Source of the DNA: Mycolicibacter arupensis
GTDB taxonomy: Bacteria > Actinomycetota > Actinomycetes > Mycobacteriales > Mycobacteriaceae
Length of the DNA: 64,000 nucleotides
NCBI RefSeq assembly: GCF_002086515.1
Contig: NZ_MVHH01000014.1
Span: 27,509 to 91,508, forward strand
Direction: 5' to 3'
Of the stretch, positions 16,796 to 23,898 are shown in pieces. Both the position numbers and the translations under genes were made by a program. How positions within the stretch are numbered: the first letter of the stretch is position 1; each line of letters starts with the position of its first letter. The notes under the pieces are model-generated. The model saw nothing but the letters and a program-made list of their open reading frames with translations, made no database searches and was not told the origin of the DNA.

Positions 16796-16829
16796 GCGGA
16801 CCGATTTCGATCAGCGTGATCGGGTCCGC
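16796..16829. terminator. Hairpin between convergent genes (possible bidirectional terminator)
   Basis: Arm 16796-16805 (GCGGACCGAT) pairs with 16819-16829 (ATCGGGTCCGC), with one bulged G. It lies between the stop of the membrane-protein gene (16789) and the stop of the convergent secreted-protein gene (16835). There is no U-tract, as is common for mycobacterial terminators. Confidence 0.5.
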
Positions 16830-16834
16830 CGGTT

Positions 16835-17161
16835 TCAGCCCGCGCTGACCAATGCGATGTCGATCGGCGGCAGCATCGGGCACTGATAGGTGCCGGTAAG
16901 TGATGGCTCGGCCAGCGTGGTCTTACAGCCACCGACCGTGGTGCCCGCCCAGCCGTTGCCGGCTCTGTGCAGCTGACCCGACGGCGCAATCGTCAGACAA
17001 TCCGGACCGCACGAGCTGAGCTCCCAGTAGAAATCGTCCTGCAGTCCTTGGCCGGTGACGTGGTATCTGCCGCTGGCAGGGTCGGCACAGGCCGGAACGG
17101 CCAGCACCATCGCCGATCCAGCTAACACCGCTGCCGCGACTGCAATTCTTTGACCTCGCAT
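16835..17161 (-). CDS. Small secreted protein, unknown function
   Basis: A 108-residue protein with a clear Sec signal peptide: MRGQRIAVAAA, a hydrophobic core, then cleavage after a VPACADPA-type site near residue 26. The mature part has a GRYHVTGQ strand and several cysteines (SSCGPDCL, GGCKTT, YQCPM) likely to form disulfides. This resembles short mycobacterial exported proteins of unknown function. The ATG at 17161 was chosen because the signal peptide begins there. Confidence 0.7.
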   Translation of the reverse strand: MRGQRIAVAAAVLAGSAMVLAVPACADPASGRYHVTGQGLQDDFYWELSSCGPDCLTIAPSGQLHRAGNGWAGTTVGGCKTTLAEPSLTGTYQCPMLPPIDIALVSAG

Positions 17162-17214
17162 TTTGTTCCCCCCAATTCGGTTTGGGCCACTTCCGCGGCC
17201 CACCTTGTCGGAGC

Positions 17215-17676
17215 CTAACAGCGGTCGCCGGTGTCGTCTTCGGACTGACGAATCAAGCCGAGGATGGGATAGGGGCGCCCAACCTCGTCGAGCTCGCGGC
17301 GCCCCGTGACCACGAAGCCGCGCCGGCGGTAGAAGCCGAGGGCCTGTTCGTTCTGCTCGTTGACGTCCACCTCACGAACGCGTTGCCTCGTCACGGCGTG
17401 TTCGAGAAGCGCACTTCCGATGCCGTGGCCGTGCGCGTCGGCGTGGACGAACAGCATCTCCAGGTGCTCCCCCGCTGTGCCCGCGAAACCCACCGGCTCA
17501 CCATCGATCTCGGCGACGGCGAGGCGAACGTTCGGAAAATAAGCATCCGCCAGTCGACCCTCGATGTCCGCGCGGTCGGTTTCGGCCAGAAAGTGATGTG
17601 TCGCCTCGACCGCGCTGCGCCAGATCGCCACCAGCTGCGGGTATTCGGCTGGGCCGGCGCAATCACGAATCCGCAC
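17215..17676 (-). CDS. GNAT family N-acetyltransferase
   Basis: A 153-residue GCN5-related acetyltransferase. Acetyl-CoA-binding motif A is visible as LEMLFVHADAHGHGIGSALLEHA (about residues 71-93), followed by the motif B region NEQALGFYRRRGF. The start is GTG at 17676. It is divergent from arr, with starts 50 nt apart. The substrate is unknown; GNAT enzymes of this size acetylate small molecules or protein N-termini. Confidence 0.88.
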   Translation of the reverse strand: MRIRDCAGPAEYPQLVAIWRSAVEATHHFLAETDRADIEGRLADAYFPNVRLAVAEIDGEPVGFAGTAGEHLEMLFVHADAHGHGIGSALLEHAVTRQRVREVDVNEQNEQALGFYRRRGFVVTGRRELDEVGRPYPILGLIRQSEDDTGDRC

Positions 17677-17726
17677 CGCGGTCAGATTACCGATCGGGGC
17701 CGCGACAGGTCGATACCCTTGAACCG

Positions 17727-18137
17727 ATGGACGCGATCGACGAAGCGGGCCCCTTCTTTCACGGCACCAAGGCTCCCCTGGCGGTGGGTGACCTGCTGAC
17801 CGCGGGCTTCCGGTCCAACTACCGGCCCGAGATCGTGATGAACCACATCTACTTCACCGCGCTGCTCAGCGGTGCCGGACTGGCGGCCGAGCTCGCCGCC
17901 GGCGACGGGCAGCCGCGGGTGTATCGCGTGGAGCCGACCGGGGACTTCGAGAACGACCCGAACGTCACCGATAAGAAGTTTCCCGGCAACCCGACCCGCT
18001 CCTACCGCAGCAGCGAGGCGCTGCGCGTCGTCGAGGAGATCCTCGATTGGCCGCGCCTAACGCCCGAGGCCCTTCAGGAGTGGCGTGATCGGCTGGCCGC
18101 GCTGCGCGCTGACGGGCTCGACGAGATCATCAACTGA
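17727..18137 (+). CDS. arr: Rifamycin ADP-ribosyltransferase
   Basis: A 136-residue Arr enzyme that inactivates rifamycins by ADP-ribosylating the ansa-chain hydroxyl using NAD. His12 (FFHGT), Tyr42 (HIYFTA) and Asp77 (ENDPNVTDKKFPGNPT) align with His19, Tyr49 and Asp84 of the M. smegmatis enzyme at a constant offset of seven, so the active site is complete. A -10-like TACCCT (17714-17719) ends 7 nt before the ATG, suggesting a leaderless transcript. It would give intrinsic rifampicin tolerance if expressed. Its 3' end overlaps a predicted membrane-protein gene on the other strand. Confidence 0.92.
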   Translation: MDAIDEAGPFFHGTKAPLAVGDLLTAGFRSNYRPEIVMNHIYFTALLSGAGLAAELAAGDGQPRVYRVEPTGDFENDPNVTDKKFPGNPTRSYRSSEALRVVEEILDWPRLTPEALQEWRDRLAALRADGLDEIIN

Positions 18138-18385
18138 GCGACGCTCGCCACAACGTTGCTGCCGGCGAGCACCCGCTGAAAAACGGCGGCACCACCGGCG
18201 GCCACCGCGCGGTATGGGTCGATGGCACGCTCGATCAACAGCCGCACCGTGTCGAGAAGCCCGGTCACCTGGCGCCGCCTGGCACGAAGCTTGACCAGGT
18301 AGTGGCCTCCGACGCATGCTGCGGCCACCACCACCAGGATCCACAGCACAGCCGCGACCAGATAGATCGCCTCAACCACCGACAT
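18074..18385 (-). CDS. Hypothetical membrane protein
   Basis: A 103-residue predicted protein with one N-terminal membrane helix (about residues 5-26), a basic patch KLRARRRQ, then an amphipathic helix GLLDTVRLLIERAIDPYRAV. There is no recognised family. The last 64 nt overlap the 3' end of arr on the opposite strand, so its C-terminus may be shorter than predicted or the call may be wrong. The membrane helix followed by a positive patch is the main support. Confidence 0.45.
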   Translation of the reverse strand: MSVVEAIYLVAAVLWILVVVAAACVGGHYLVKLRARRRQVTGLLDTVRLLIERAIDPYRAVAAGGAAVFQRVLAGSNVVASVAQLMISSSPSARSAASRSRHS

Positions 18386-18474
18386 GAGGATGAGCCTGCA
18401 CTATCGCCATCGCGGTGAGGTCACCGCTGAGACACACGTCGGCGACTTTGCGGCCGCAGGCCAGAATCCGCGGG

Positions 18475-19482
18475 TCAGGTGGCGCTGCGGCCGTCGGTCA
18501 ACGCGCGCAGCAGCTCCTCATCCTGTTCCGCCGCCGCGGGTTCGACCGCTCCGTCGGTGAGCAGCCGGCGCCACCTCTCCAGGTCGAAATCCAGCGGCAC
18601 CGTGGTGGTGACGAAGTCGTCGACGAGGTCGGCGAACCGTAGCGGGTCGTCGCGGAACGGGAAATGGCCGGAATCGACAAAGGTTTCCAGCCGCGAATGC
18701 GGCATGGCGGCGTGTGCGAGCTTGGCGTGCGAGTACGGCAGCACGAGATCGTGGGTGCCCCAGACGATCATGATGGGCAGACGTTCGGTGAGATAGCTGC
18801 GGTCGAGCATGGTGACCACCTGCCCGCGCCAATCCACCACGGCGCGCAGCGTCCGCACGAACGCGGCCCGCTTGTTCGGCGACCTCAAATCACCGAGCAC
18901 CCGCAGCATCTCGGGCAGATCGACCAGCATCGGCGGCAGGCTCACCTTGTCGATGCGCCCCCGAACCATCCGAAGCGCTGTCTCGAATCCGGGCACCGAC
19001 AGTGCGGCCAGCGCCTGCGGTGCCGCCGGCAGCGACGCCAGCCGCAGCGCGGGGTTCACCTCGCGCGTCACACCGCCCGCGGCCACCAGCACCAGCCGCT
19101 CGACCATCTGCGGGTACTGGTAGCAGAACTGCATCGCCACCCCGCCACCCAAGGAGTGCCCGATCACCGTTACCCGGTCAAAACTCAAGACCGACAGCAG
19201 ATCTCGCATGCCGTTGGCAAACGCGGCGACGGAATAGTCGGCACGCGGCTGATCCGAGAGCCCGTGACCGAGCAAATCCGGGGCGATCACCGTGTATTTC
19301 TGCGCCAGCAGCGGGATCAACGGCTCCCAGGTCGAGGAATTGTCACCGATCCCGTGAATCAACAGCAGCGGCGGCCCGTCACCGGCCACCCGATACGCCC
19401 GGCGATAGCCGTGCACGGTTCGGTATTCGACTCGGAACGGATCATCCGAGACCGTCCGCAATCGCGGCTTATCCGCAGCCAT
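18475..19482 (-). CDS. Alpha/beta hydrolase (Rv2715-like)
   Basis: A 335-residue serine hydrolase. It has the oxyanion HGIGDNSSTW (43-52), nucleophile Ser110 in GHSLGGG, an acidic residue in WGTHDLVLP, and the catalytic His in DSGHFPFRDDP. The text is strongly reminiscent of M. tuberculosis Rv2715 along its length, including RTVHGYRRA near the start, VVDWRGQVVTMLDR, and the final RSAT. The locus differs from Rv2715, so it may be a paralogue or a moved copy. Substrate unknown; lipid esters or C-C bonds are typical for this group. Confidence 0.85.
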   Translation of the reverse strand: MAADKPRLRTVSDDPFRVEYRTVHGYRRAYRVAGDGPPLLLIHGIGDNSSTWEPLIPLLAQKYTVIAPDLLGHGLSDQPRADYSVAAFANGMRDLLSVLSFDRVTVIGHSLGGGVAMQFCYQYPQMVERLVLVAAGGVTREVNPALRLASLPAAPQALAALSVPGFETALRMVRGRIDKVSLPPMLVDLPEMLRVLGDLRSPNKRAAFVRTLRAVVDWRGQVVTMLDRSYLTERLPIMIVWGTHDLVLPYSHAKLAHAAMPHSRLETFVDSGHFPFRDDPLRFADLVDDFVTTTVPLDFDLERWRRLLTDGAVEPAAAEQDEELLRALTDGRSAT

Positions 19483-19686
19483 CCGGCGCTCCCTCTATCC
19501 GCAGTTACCCCACAGCTAACCGCCTACCGGCCCGTTGCGCACCCTATGTTTCGAGGATTTAACGCGCGACCTGTTCACACCGTTGGGCCTGATCACCGCC
19601 CCAATCGAAGTAGCCAGCATCACCCACTTGGTGACAGCGACTTCGCCGCAGGCCCTACGCGCGAATGGGAACTCCCTCCGATTGCG

Positions 19687-19950
19687 TCACCGATACACAT
19701 CGCGACGGTGGCCGATATGGATGACGCGCACGACCACCCGATCGTCGAAAACCTGGTAGATGACCCGAAATTCACCGCGTCGCGCGGAGTAGCGGCCTTC
19801 CAGTTGGCCGCGCAGCGGCTTGCCTACCAGGCACGGATTGTCCGCCAATGGACCCCGGATGAACTCCCAACACGCGACCGCGACGGCCTCCGGAAGTTCG
19901 TCGGTCAGCGCCCTCTTCGCGGCACCGGTGAGCTCGACGCGATAGGTCAC
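19687..19950 (-). CDS. relE: RelE/ParE-family toxin
   Basis: An 87-residue RelE-fold toxin, expected to be a ribosome-dependent mRNA interferase. Family features are LTGAAKRAL near the start, PLRGQLEGRYSARRGEFRVIYQV (the core beta-sheet with catalytic-site Arg residues) and the terminal IHIGHRRDVYR. Its start overlaps the antitoxin stop by ATGA (19947-19950), the usual antitoxin-first operon. It resembles the RelBE/RelFG pairs of M. tuberculosis but lies at a different locus. Confidence 0.88.
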   Translation of the reverse strand: MTYRVELTGAAKRALTDELPEAVAVACWEFIRGPLADNPCLVGKPLRGQLEGRYSARRGEFRVIYQVFDDRVVVRVIHIGHRRDVYR

Positions 19951-20231
19951 CGCGGCAGCCGCCCGGCGGCGCGCATCTCCTCGGTCACCTCGTCGATCGT
20001 GAAGATCTCGCCACGCTCAGCCTCCACTTCGGCTGCCCGAACTTCGCGCATCAACTCCTGGTCGCTGAGGATCGCCAGCGTCTCCATGATCGAGTCGTAG
20101 TCCTCGGCGCTGAGGATCACCGCCGCACGACGGCCCTGACGTGTGACCTCGACACGCGCGTGCGTACGGACAGCTTCATCGACGAGCTTGGACAGATTCG
20201 CCCGAACTTCGGCCAACGGCAGCGTCGTCAT
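19947..20231 (-). CDS. relB: RelB/Phd-type antitoxin
   Basis: A 94-residue antitoxin of the Phd/YefM-RelB type. The N-terminal LPLAEVRANLSKLVDEAV and RVEVTRQGRRAAVILSAEDYDSI form the DNA-binding dimer fold; the acidic C-terminal tail (residues 60-90) would wrap the toxin. It is the promoter-proximal gene of the pair and should autorepress with the toxin. The ATG at 20231 is the first in-frame start. The next gene upstream on this strand is the HigA gene of a second toxin-antitoxin pair. Confidence 0.88.
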   Translation of the reverse strand: MTTLPLAEVRANLSKLVDEAVRTHARVEVTRQGRRAAVILSAEDYDSIMETLAILSDQELMREVRAAEVEAERGEIFTIDEVTEEMRAAGRLPR

Positions 20232-20445
20232 GTACAGAATTCTAGCGTGATGGCAGGATTCGGGCGGTTGCGATCGGAGTGACGATCCAGGTTGGGCGAC
20301 CCTCGGATCTCAGCTCAACTGCCAGCGGGTGAACGCCACGATCGTCGGCGCGCAGTCCGCATCGACCGACGCAATCGCTAGCGGACCGTTGGAGCGTCGC
20401 ACCACATCGCGGACCGCATCCCATCGGCGCTCAAGCCCTCTGGGG

Positions 20446-20748
20446 TCACGCGCTCTTCAGCGGGGTGATCGCGGCGATCTGATCGGCCACCCGATCCTCG
20501 GCCAGGTCAAGGTCGTAGTGCGACTGCAGATTGAGCCAGAACTGGGCCGAGGTACCGAAGTACTTCGCAAGCCGCAATGCGGTGTCGGCGGTGATGCCGC
20601 GCTTACCGTGCACGATCTCGTTGATGCGCCGGGGCGGAACTCCGATCGACACCGCGAGCTTGTTCTGGGTGATGCCGAAGCCGTCCAGGAAGTCCTCGTG
20701 AAGGATCTCTCCGGGGTGGATCGGCAGGTGCTTGTCAGTGGTCGTCAA
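20446..20748 (-). CDS. higA: HigA-type XRE antitoxin
   Basis: A 100-residue helix-turn-helix protein of the HigA/VapI family: HPGEILHEDFLDGFGITQNKLA leads into the HTH (residues about 28-60), followed by the family's typical FGTSAQFWLNLQSHYDL. I chose a TTG at 20748 because a strong Shine-Dalgarno (GGAGGAGG, minus strand) lies just upstream and no ATG or GTG exists before the conserved domain. It overlaps the toxin gene by 14 nt. Toxin-first order is the hallmark of higBA. It probably represses the operon. Confidence 0.85.
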   Translation of the reverse strand: MTTTDKHLPIHPGEILHEDFLDGFGITQNKLAVSIGVPPRRINEIVHGKRGITADTALRLAKYFGTSAQFWLNLQSHYDLDLAEDRVADQIAAITPLKSA

Positions 20749-21016
20749 CGATCTCCACCTCCTCCGGTCCAGCGTCGGTCCACGTGAAGCAGATCCGCCA
20801 CTGGTCGTTGATTCTGATGCTGTGCTGACCAGCTCGATCGCCTTTGAGTCGCTCAAGCCGATTGCCCGGCGGCAGCCGGAGGTCGTCGAGCGTGACCGCC
20901 GAGCCGACTTGACGCAGCTTCCGTAGCGCTGTGCGTTGGATCTGTGGGTCCAACGAACGAACACGTTCACGACGCCAGAGCCGCTCAGTGTCCTTGCTCC
21001 CGAAGGACCTGATCAC
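20735..21016 (-). CDS. higB: HigB-type toxin
   Basis: A 93-residue RelE-superfamily toxin of the HigB/plasmid-maintenance killer type. It starts MIRSFGSKDTERLW, has the PPGNRLERLKGDRAGQHSIRINDQWRICF core and ends in EVEIVDDH. It is expected to cut mRNA on the ribosome. It precedes higA, as usual for this family. The pair lies directly downstream of ychF on the same strand, next to relBE. M. tuberculosis carries vapBC32 at the corresponding place beside ychF. Confidence 0.88.
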   Translation of the reverse strand: MIRSFGSKDTERLWRRERVRSLDPQIQRTALRKLRQVGSAVTLDDLRLPPGNRLERLKGDRAGQHSIRINDQWRICFTWTDAGPEEVEIVDDH

Positions 21017-21049
21017 ATGCGGAGTGTATAACGACTGCCGTTATTAACG

Positions 21050-22123
21050 CTAGACGTTAAACCTAAACTCCACCACATCCCCATCGGCCATGACGTAGTC
21101 CTTGCCCTCCATGCGCACCTTGCCGGCGGCCTTGGCCGCGGCCATCGAGCCGGCCTCGACCAAGTCGTCGTAGGAGACCACCTCGGCCTTGATGAAGCCC
21201 TTCTCGAAGTCGGTATGAATCACCCCGGCCGCCTTGGGGGCGGTGTCGCCCTGGTGGATGGTCCAGGCCCGTGCCTCCTTGGGCCCGGCGGTGAGGTAGG
21301 TCTGCAGTTTCAGGGTGTGAAAACCCGCCCGCGCCAACGCATCCAGGCCACGCTCGCTCTGGCCGATGGACTCCAGCAGCTCCATCGCGGACTCGTCGTC
21401 CAGCTCGGCCAGCTCGGCTTCGATCTTGGCGTCCAGGAACACCGCGTCGGCCGGGGCCACCAGCTCGCGCAGCGCGGCCACCCGCGCGGCGTCGGTGAGC
21501 ACCGACTCGTCGGCGTTGAAGACGTACAGGAACGGCTTGGTGGTCAGCAGGTTCAGCTCGCGCAACGGGGCGGTGTCCACCCCGGCGGCGAACAGCGTCT
21601 TGCCGGTGTCGAGGATCGCGGCGGCGGCCACCGCGGCCTCGTGCATGGGCTTGCGGTCCTTGTTGTTGCGGGCTTCCTTCTCCAGCCGCGGGACCGCCTT
21701 CTCCAGGGTCTGCATGTCGGCCAGGATCAGTTCGGTGGCGATCACCTCGATGTCGGCCTCGGGGTCCACCTTGCCGTCCACGTGCACCACGTCGTCGTCG
21801 GCGAACACCCGCACCACCTGGCAGATGGCGTCGCATTCGCGGATGTTGGCCAGGAACTTGTTGCCCAGCCCGGCCCCCTCCGAGGCGCCCTTGACGATCC
21901 CGGCGATGTCGACGAACGTCACCGGCGCGGGCAGGATCCGCTCGGAACCGAAGATCTCCGCCAGTTTGACCAGCCGTGGGTCGGGCAGCGGCACCACACC
22001 CTCGTTCGGCTCGATGGTCGCGAACGGGTAGTTGGCGGCCAACACATCGTTGTGTGTCAGCGCGTTGAACAGGGTCGACTTACCGACGTTGGGCAACCCC
22101 ACGATTCCCAGGCTCAGGCTCAC
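21050..22123 (-). CDS. ychF: Ribosome-binding ATPase YchF/OLA1
   Basis: A 357-residue Obg-superfamily P-loop NTPase. The Walker A GLPNVGKST is at residues 8-16, with switch region FVDIAGIVKGASEGAGLGNKF, a coiled-coil arm about 130-200, and a C-terminal TGS/ubiquitin-like domain ending ADGDVVEFRFNV. YchF hydrolyses ATP rather than GTP and binds ribosomes during stress. Length is normal. It corresponds to Rv1112. It is divergent from the DUF6542 gene and has a toxin-antitoxin pair 33 nt downstream of its stop. Confidence 0.95.
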   Translation of the reverse strand: MSLSLGIVGLPNVGKSTLFNALTHNDVLAANYPFATIEPNEGVVPLPDPRLVKLAEIFGSERILPAPVTFVDIAGIVKGASEGAGLGNKFLANIRECDAICQVVRVFADDDVVHVDGKVDPEADIEVIATELILADMQTLEKAVPRLEKEARNNKDRKPMHEAAVAAAAILDTGKTLFAAGVDTAPLRELNLLTTKPFLYVFNADESVLTDAARVAALRELVAPADAVFLDAKIEAELAELDDESAMELLESIGQSERGLDALARAGFHTLKLQTYLTAGPKEARAWTIHQGDTAPKAAGVIHTDFEKGFIKAEVVSYDDLVEAGSMAAAKAAGKVRMEGKDYVMADGDVVEFRFNV

Positions 22124-22241
22124 GGGAAGCCAATTCTAGGAGTACGGCGGCGGCTCGCGTCGGCCGGAGTCGCCGCGCCTGCGATCGCCGCCGCGCGTGC
22201 CGCGGTGCGCTCCCGCCACCGCCAGCCGGTACCGTCAGTGT

Positions 22242-23387
22242 GTGGCAGCAGCGCGGGAGAAGTCGGCAGTGGCCGCTGACCACCGTTCGATCTTGCCGAG
22301 CATCGCCGGATTGCCATGGTGGAGCGCGGTGGCGGTCGCGGTGGTGGCGACCGCTATCGGAGTGGCATTTGACGCCGGTTCCGGCGATAAAGAGCTGACC
22401 TTCGTCTTCTCAGCGCTCTACGTCATGGGCTGCATTGCGGCGGTGCTGATGGTGCAGCAGTCGGGCGTCTTCACCACGGTGATCCAGCCGCCGTTGATCC
22501 TGTTCGTGATCGTGCCCGGCGCCTACTGGCTGTTCCGCGGCGGCGGATTCCCCGGCCTCAAAGCCATCGTCATCAACTGCGGATATCCGCTGATCGAGCG
22601 TTTTCCGCTGATGCTGTTCACGGCCGCGACCGTGCTGCTGATCGGGATGGTCCGCTGGTATCTCGGGATGCTCGACGGTGCCGCCGCCAAGCGCCGCACC
22701 GCCGAAGAGCACGGCACCCCGCAGCGCCTCACGTTCAGCGATCGGCTCGGCGCCATGATCTCCTCGGCCCTGACCCGCAACCCCGCGCACGCCATCGACC
22801 AGCCGGCGCCCCGCGAACAGCGCTCCGGCCAGCGCCCCCGCCGTGCCAGTGCGGAATCCCGTCGGGCCGCGCGGGAGGCCTCGGGGACCCGCGCCCGCAC
22901 TCGCTCCCCCGAGCGACGTGCCAACGGCGAGGCACCCACCCGCTCCCGGCACGTCCGGCCGCCGATGGACGCCGCTGCGGCAGAACACCCGCGGCCCCGC
23001 CGGCGCCCGGCGGGCGATCCGCGCGAGGAAGCCGCGCGGCGGCGACGCCCAGGGACCGACCCCCGCGACGAGCGGCAGCCCCGCCGGCGTCCGGCCGCAG
23101 ACCGGCACGACGAGCCGCGTCGGCGGCCGCGTCCACCCCAAGAAGGGCCCCGCGCCGGCGACCCGCTCTCCAGGTCCACCCGGGAGCCGTATCCGCGCAG
23201 CTACCGCCCCACCGAGGCCCCCGGCCGGCGACCGGCCGCCGACGGCCGCGCAAACGGCAACGGCAACCGCCACCCGGTGTCCCAGGTGCGTTACCGCGGG
23301 ACCGACGCCGAGGCTGACGAGGCGCAGCGTCGCGCCCGGCCCCGCCCGCAGCGTGGGCAAGCCGACTCCTGGGAATTCGACATCTAG
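22242..23387 (+). CDS. DUF6542 membrane protein with long Arg/Pro-rich tail (Rv1111c-type)
   Basis: A 381-residue protein in two parts. The N-terminal 150 residues hold about four membrane helices (ILPSIAGLPWWSAVAVAVVA, SALYVMGCIAAVLM, PLILFVIVPGAYW, MLFTAATVLLIGM). The rest is a low-complexity basic tail rich in Arg, Pro, Ala and Glu with many RRR/RPA repeats, ending DSWEFDI. The tail is probably disordered and cytoplasmic. The start is uncertain; the GTG at 22242 follows a TACCGT -10-like element. It is syntenic with Rv1111c. Function unknown; some members lie near division or nucleotide-exchange genes. Confidence 0.75.
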   Translation: MAAAREKSAVAADHRSILPSIAGLPWWSAVAVAVVATAIGVAFDAGSGDKELTFVFSALYVMGCIAAVLMVQQSGVFTTVIQPPLILFVIVPGAYWLFRGGGFPGLKAIVINCGYPLIERFPLMLFTAATVLLIGMVRWYLGMLDGAAAKRRTAEEHGTPQRLTFSDRLGAMISSALTRNPAHAIDQPAPREQRSGQRPRRASAESRRAAREASGTRARTRSPERRANGEAPTRSRHVRPPMDAAAAEHPRPRRRPAGDPREEAARRRRPGTDPRDERQPRRRPAADRHDEPRRRPRPPQEGPRAGDPLSRSTREPYPRSYRPTEAPGRRPAADGRANGNGNRHPVSQVRYRGTDAEADEAQRRARPRPQRGQADSWEFDI

Positions 23388-23898
23388 CCAGGGCCCTCCG
23401 CCGAGGAGACGCGGGCCGACAGTCTCGGTCCGAGCTGGAATCAACCATCGCCACCAGCCGAAACCGGCCAGTGCAGTTAAACCGCTGTCGCACGCCCCCC
23501 CTTTTTTCCGCCCCCAAAAAATCGAAGCTGGGCCTCTGCGTAAATTCCGCTGCCAACTTGCTGTGGATGCGCCAATGGCGGCTCCAGGCTTGGAATTTCC
23601 GGGCCGCGTCGGCCTATGATCCCGATGTTGGCGCAGCGCCAACGAGTGGTACTTGCTGATACCGGCACCAGCCGGTTCGGGGTCAATCGTCGTACCAGAC
23701 CGGCAGATTGGCGAACCCCGCAGCGCGGATTACGGAGACTGTGGGTTCACGTGGCTCATTCAGCATTAACGGCGACAATGCGCTATTTCCGGCCCCCACG
23801 AATTTGCGCCCTCCCCTTATGAAGGCGGATTGACGCTGCGCGAATTCCGGCAGCTCTTTACCGAAAATGCTTTTAGCCGCTGCCGAGAAAGCTGATTC
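23388..23898. other. 511-nt gene-free gap upstream of the sulP gene
   Basis: No convincing gene is visible. The gap holds a homopolymer run (C7 at 23495-23501, T6 at 23502-23507, C5 at 23511-23515, A6 at 23516-23521), a perfect 8-1-8 palindrome GTTGGCGC-A-GCGCCAAC at 23627-23643, and a 6-bp hairpin ACCGGC/GCCGGT at 23661-23676. A TTGACG box at 23830-23835 could be a -35 for sulP. The second half looks less GC-rich than the surrounding coding DNA. Confidence 0.5.
23627..23643. promoter_or_regulatory. Perfect 8-bp inverted repeat in the sulP upstream gap
   Basis: GTTGGCGC (23627-23634), A, GCGCCAAC (23636-23643). The near-continuous palindrome suits a dimeric repressor site better than an RNA hairpin because the loop would be one base. 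It lies 255 nt upstream of the sulP start. No regulator is encoded next to it. Confidence 0.4.

Noticed and set aside
19483..19686. Possible gene between the Rv2715-like hydrolase and relE
   Set aside because: No frame with a start, conserved pattern or coding-like composition was found; only a weak TCACC/GGTGA hairpin is visible.
23495..23521. G-quadruplex or rho-independent terminator at the homopolymer run
   Set aside because: Only two G tracts exist on the minus strand and there is no GC stem before the T run, so neither structure is supported.
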